A stretch of 6,087 bases of DNA, from assembly GCA_900553475.1 (NCBI GenBank), contig USEF01000103.1, positions 1 through 6,087 on the forward strand, written 5' to 3'. The stretch is from an uncultured Collinsella sp. (lineage in GTDB: Bacteria; Actinomycetota; Coriobacteriia; Coriobacteriales; Coriobacteriaceae). A program made the position numbers and the translations under genes. The notes under the pieces were generated by a model, which was given only the letters and a program-made list of their open reading frames with translations, was not told the DNA's origin and did no database searches. Each line of letters begins with the position of its first letter. Positions within the stretch are counted from its first letter, which is position 1. Shown piece by piece: positions 5,917 to 6,087 of the stretch.

Positions 5917-5985
5917 CCAAACATGTACATCAGCCTCCAAAGATGTCGAAAAATATCGTTTTTGGAGGGTGATGTACATGTTTGG
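5917..5985. repeat. 25-bp inverted repeat with a 19-nt spacer
   Basis: The left arm (5917-5941) and right arm (5961-5985) are reverse complements over 25 bp with one mismatch (G5933 against G5969). With G-T pairs the stem can extend several steps inwards (5942-5945 with 5957-5960). Each arm contains ATGTACAT and, read outwards, TTTGGAGG followed by ATGTACATG, that is, a Shine-Dalgarno-like GGAGG and ATG codons in both directions. The spacer is A/T-rich (5946-5956). There is no T-run after the stem, so it does not look like an ordinary terminator. It lies upstream of the TRIC gene. It may be an operator, a cruciform or RNA structure, or a MITE-like relic. Confidence 0.8.
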
Positions 5986-6039
5986 GGATCTGGGTTGATG
6001 CTGAACGCGATGGGGGCGTGGCTGAATAGGAGGGATGTC

Positions 6040-6066
6040 TAAACTTTGAGCAGAGCTCAAAGTTTA
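6040..6066. repeat. Perfect 12-bp hairpin
   Basis: TAAACTTTGAGC (6040-6051) and GCTCAAAGTTTA (6055-6066) pair perfectly around the loop AGA. No T-run follows. It is immediately followed by a second hairpin, and the TAA stop of a doubtful short reading frame (5998-6042, MLNAMGAWLNRRDV) falls exactly at its left edge. It may be part of a double terminator or a protein-binding dyad. Confidence 0.7.
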
Positions 6067-6069
6067 TCC

Positions 6070-6087
6070 GGTCGGCTTACGCCGACC
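6070..6087 (+). terminator. Likely terminator hairpin cut off by the window end
   Basis: GGTCGGC (6070-6076) and GCCGACC (6081-6087) form a perfect 7-bp stem with a TTAC loop, ending on the last base of the window. The G/C-rich stem is similar in build to the typA terminator, but any T-run would lie outside the window, so the orientation and the terminator call are inferred. Confidence 0.4.

Noticed and set aside
5923..6042. Plus-strand 39-codon frame running through the inverted repeat and ending in TAA at the hairpin 6040-6066.
   Set aside because: There is no ribosome site before its ATG, codon use is unlike the other genes, and the frame crosses a structure better explained as a DNA or RNA repeat. 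The stop position beside the hairpin is noted as a finding only.

Overview
The window looks like a chromosomal segment of a high-GC Gram-positive bacterium, most probably a coriobacterium such as Collinsella. The reasons are the high GC content with G/C-ending codons, the pairing of a DUF151 nuclease-like gene with small hypothetical genes and typA, and a short intergenic repeat (3827-3847) that I associate from memory with that group. This assignment is an inference; no marker gene fixes it.

Layout. Positions 1-122 are non-coding and rich in dyad symmetry, possibly the 3' end of a structured RNA or riboswitch that begins outside the window. A tRNA-Ile(GAT) with encoded CCA follows (167-243), with its own promoter and a strong intrinsic terminator. 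On the + strand there is then a compact run of four genes: a DUF151/bifunctional-nuclease-family protein (403-903), a small two-helix membrane protein (904-1293), an acidic protein of unknown function (1324-1773) and, after a 117-nt AT-rich leader, the ribosome-associated GTPase TypA/BipA (1891-3729). typA ends in a strong hairpin terminator that probably works in both directions, because the next genes converge on it.

On the - strand lie a secreted or membrane-anchored bactofilin-like (polymer-forming) protein (5007 to 3861), apparently split by a one-base frameshift near 4208, and upstream of it a TRIC-family (UPF0126) cation channel (5803 to 5114), probably using a TTG start. These two membrane proteins may be co-transcribed, with a 106-nt gap and no obvious terminator between them. 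The last 284 bases hold no convincing gene but are dense in symmetry: a 25-bp inverted repeat with a 19-nt spacer (5917-5985), repeated ATGTAC-type dyads, and two perfect hairpins at the very end (6040-6066 and 6070-6087).

The genes are mostly housekeeping or poorly characterised. TypA is a translation/ribosome-assembly factor, TRIC proteins are K+-permeable channels, and DUF151 proteins have reported nuclease activity. I see no defence island, CRISPR array, prophage or transposase. The points most worth a second look are the frameshifted bactofilin gene and the mirrored, ribosome-binding-site-bearing inverted repeat upstream of the TRIC gene.
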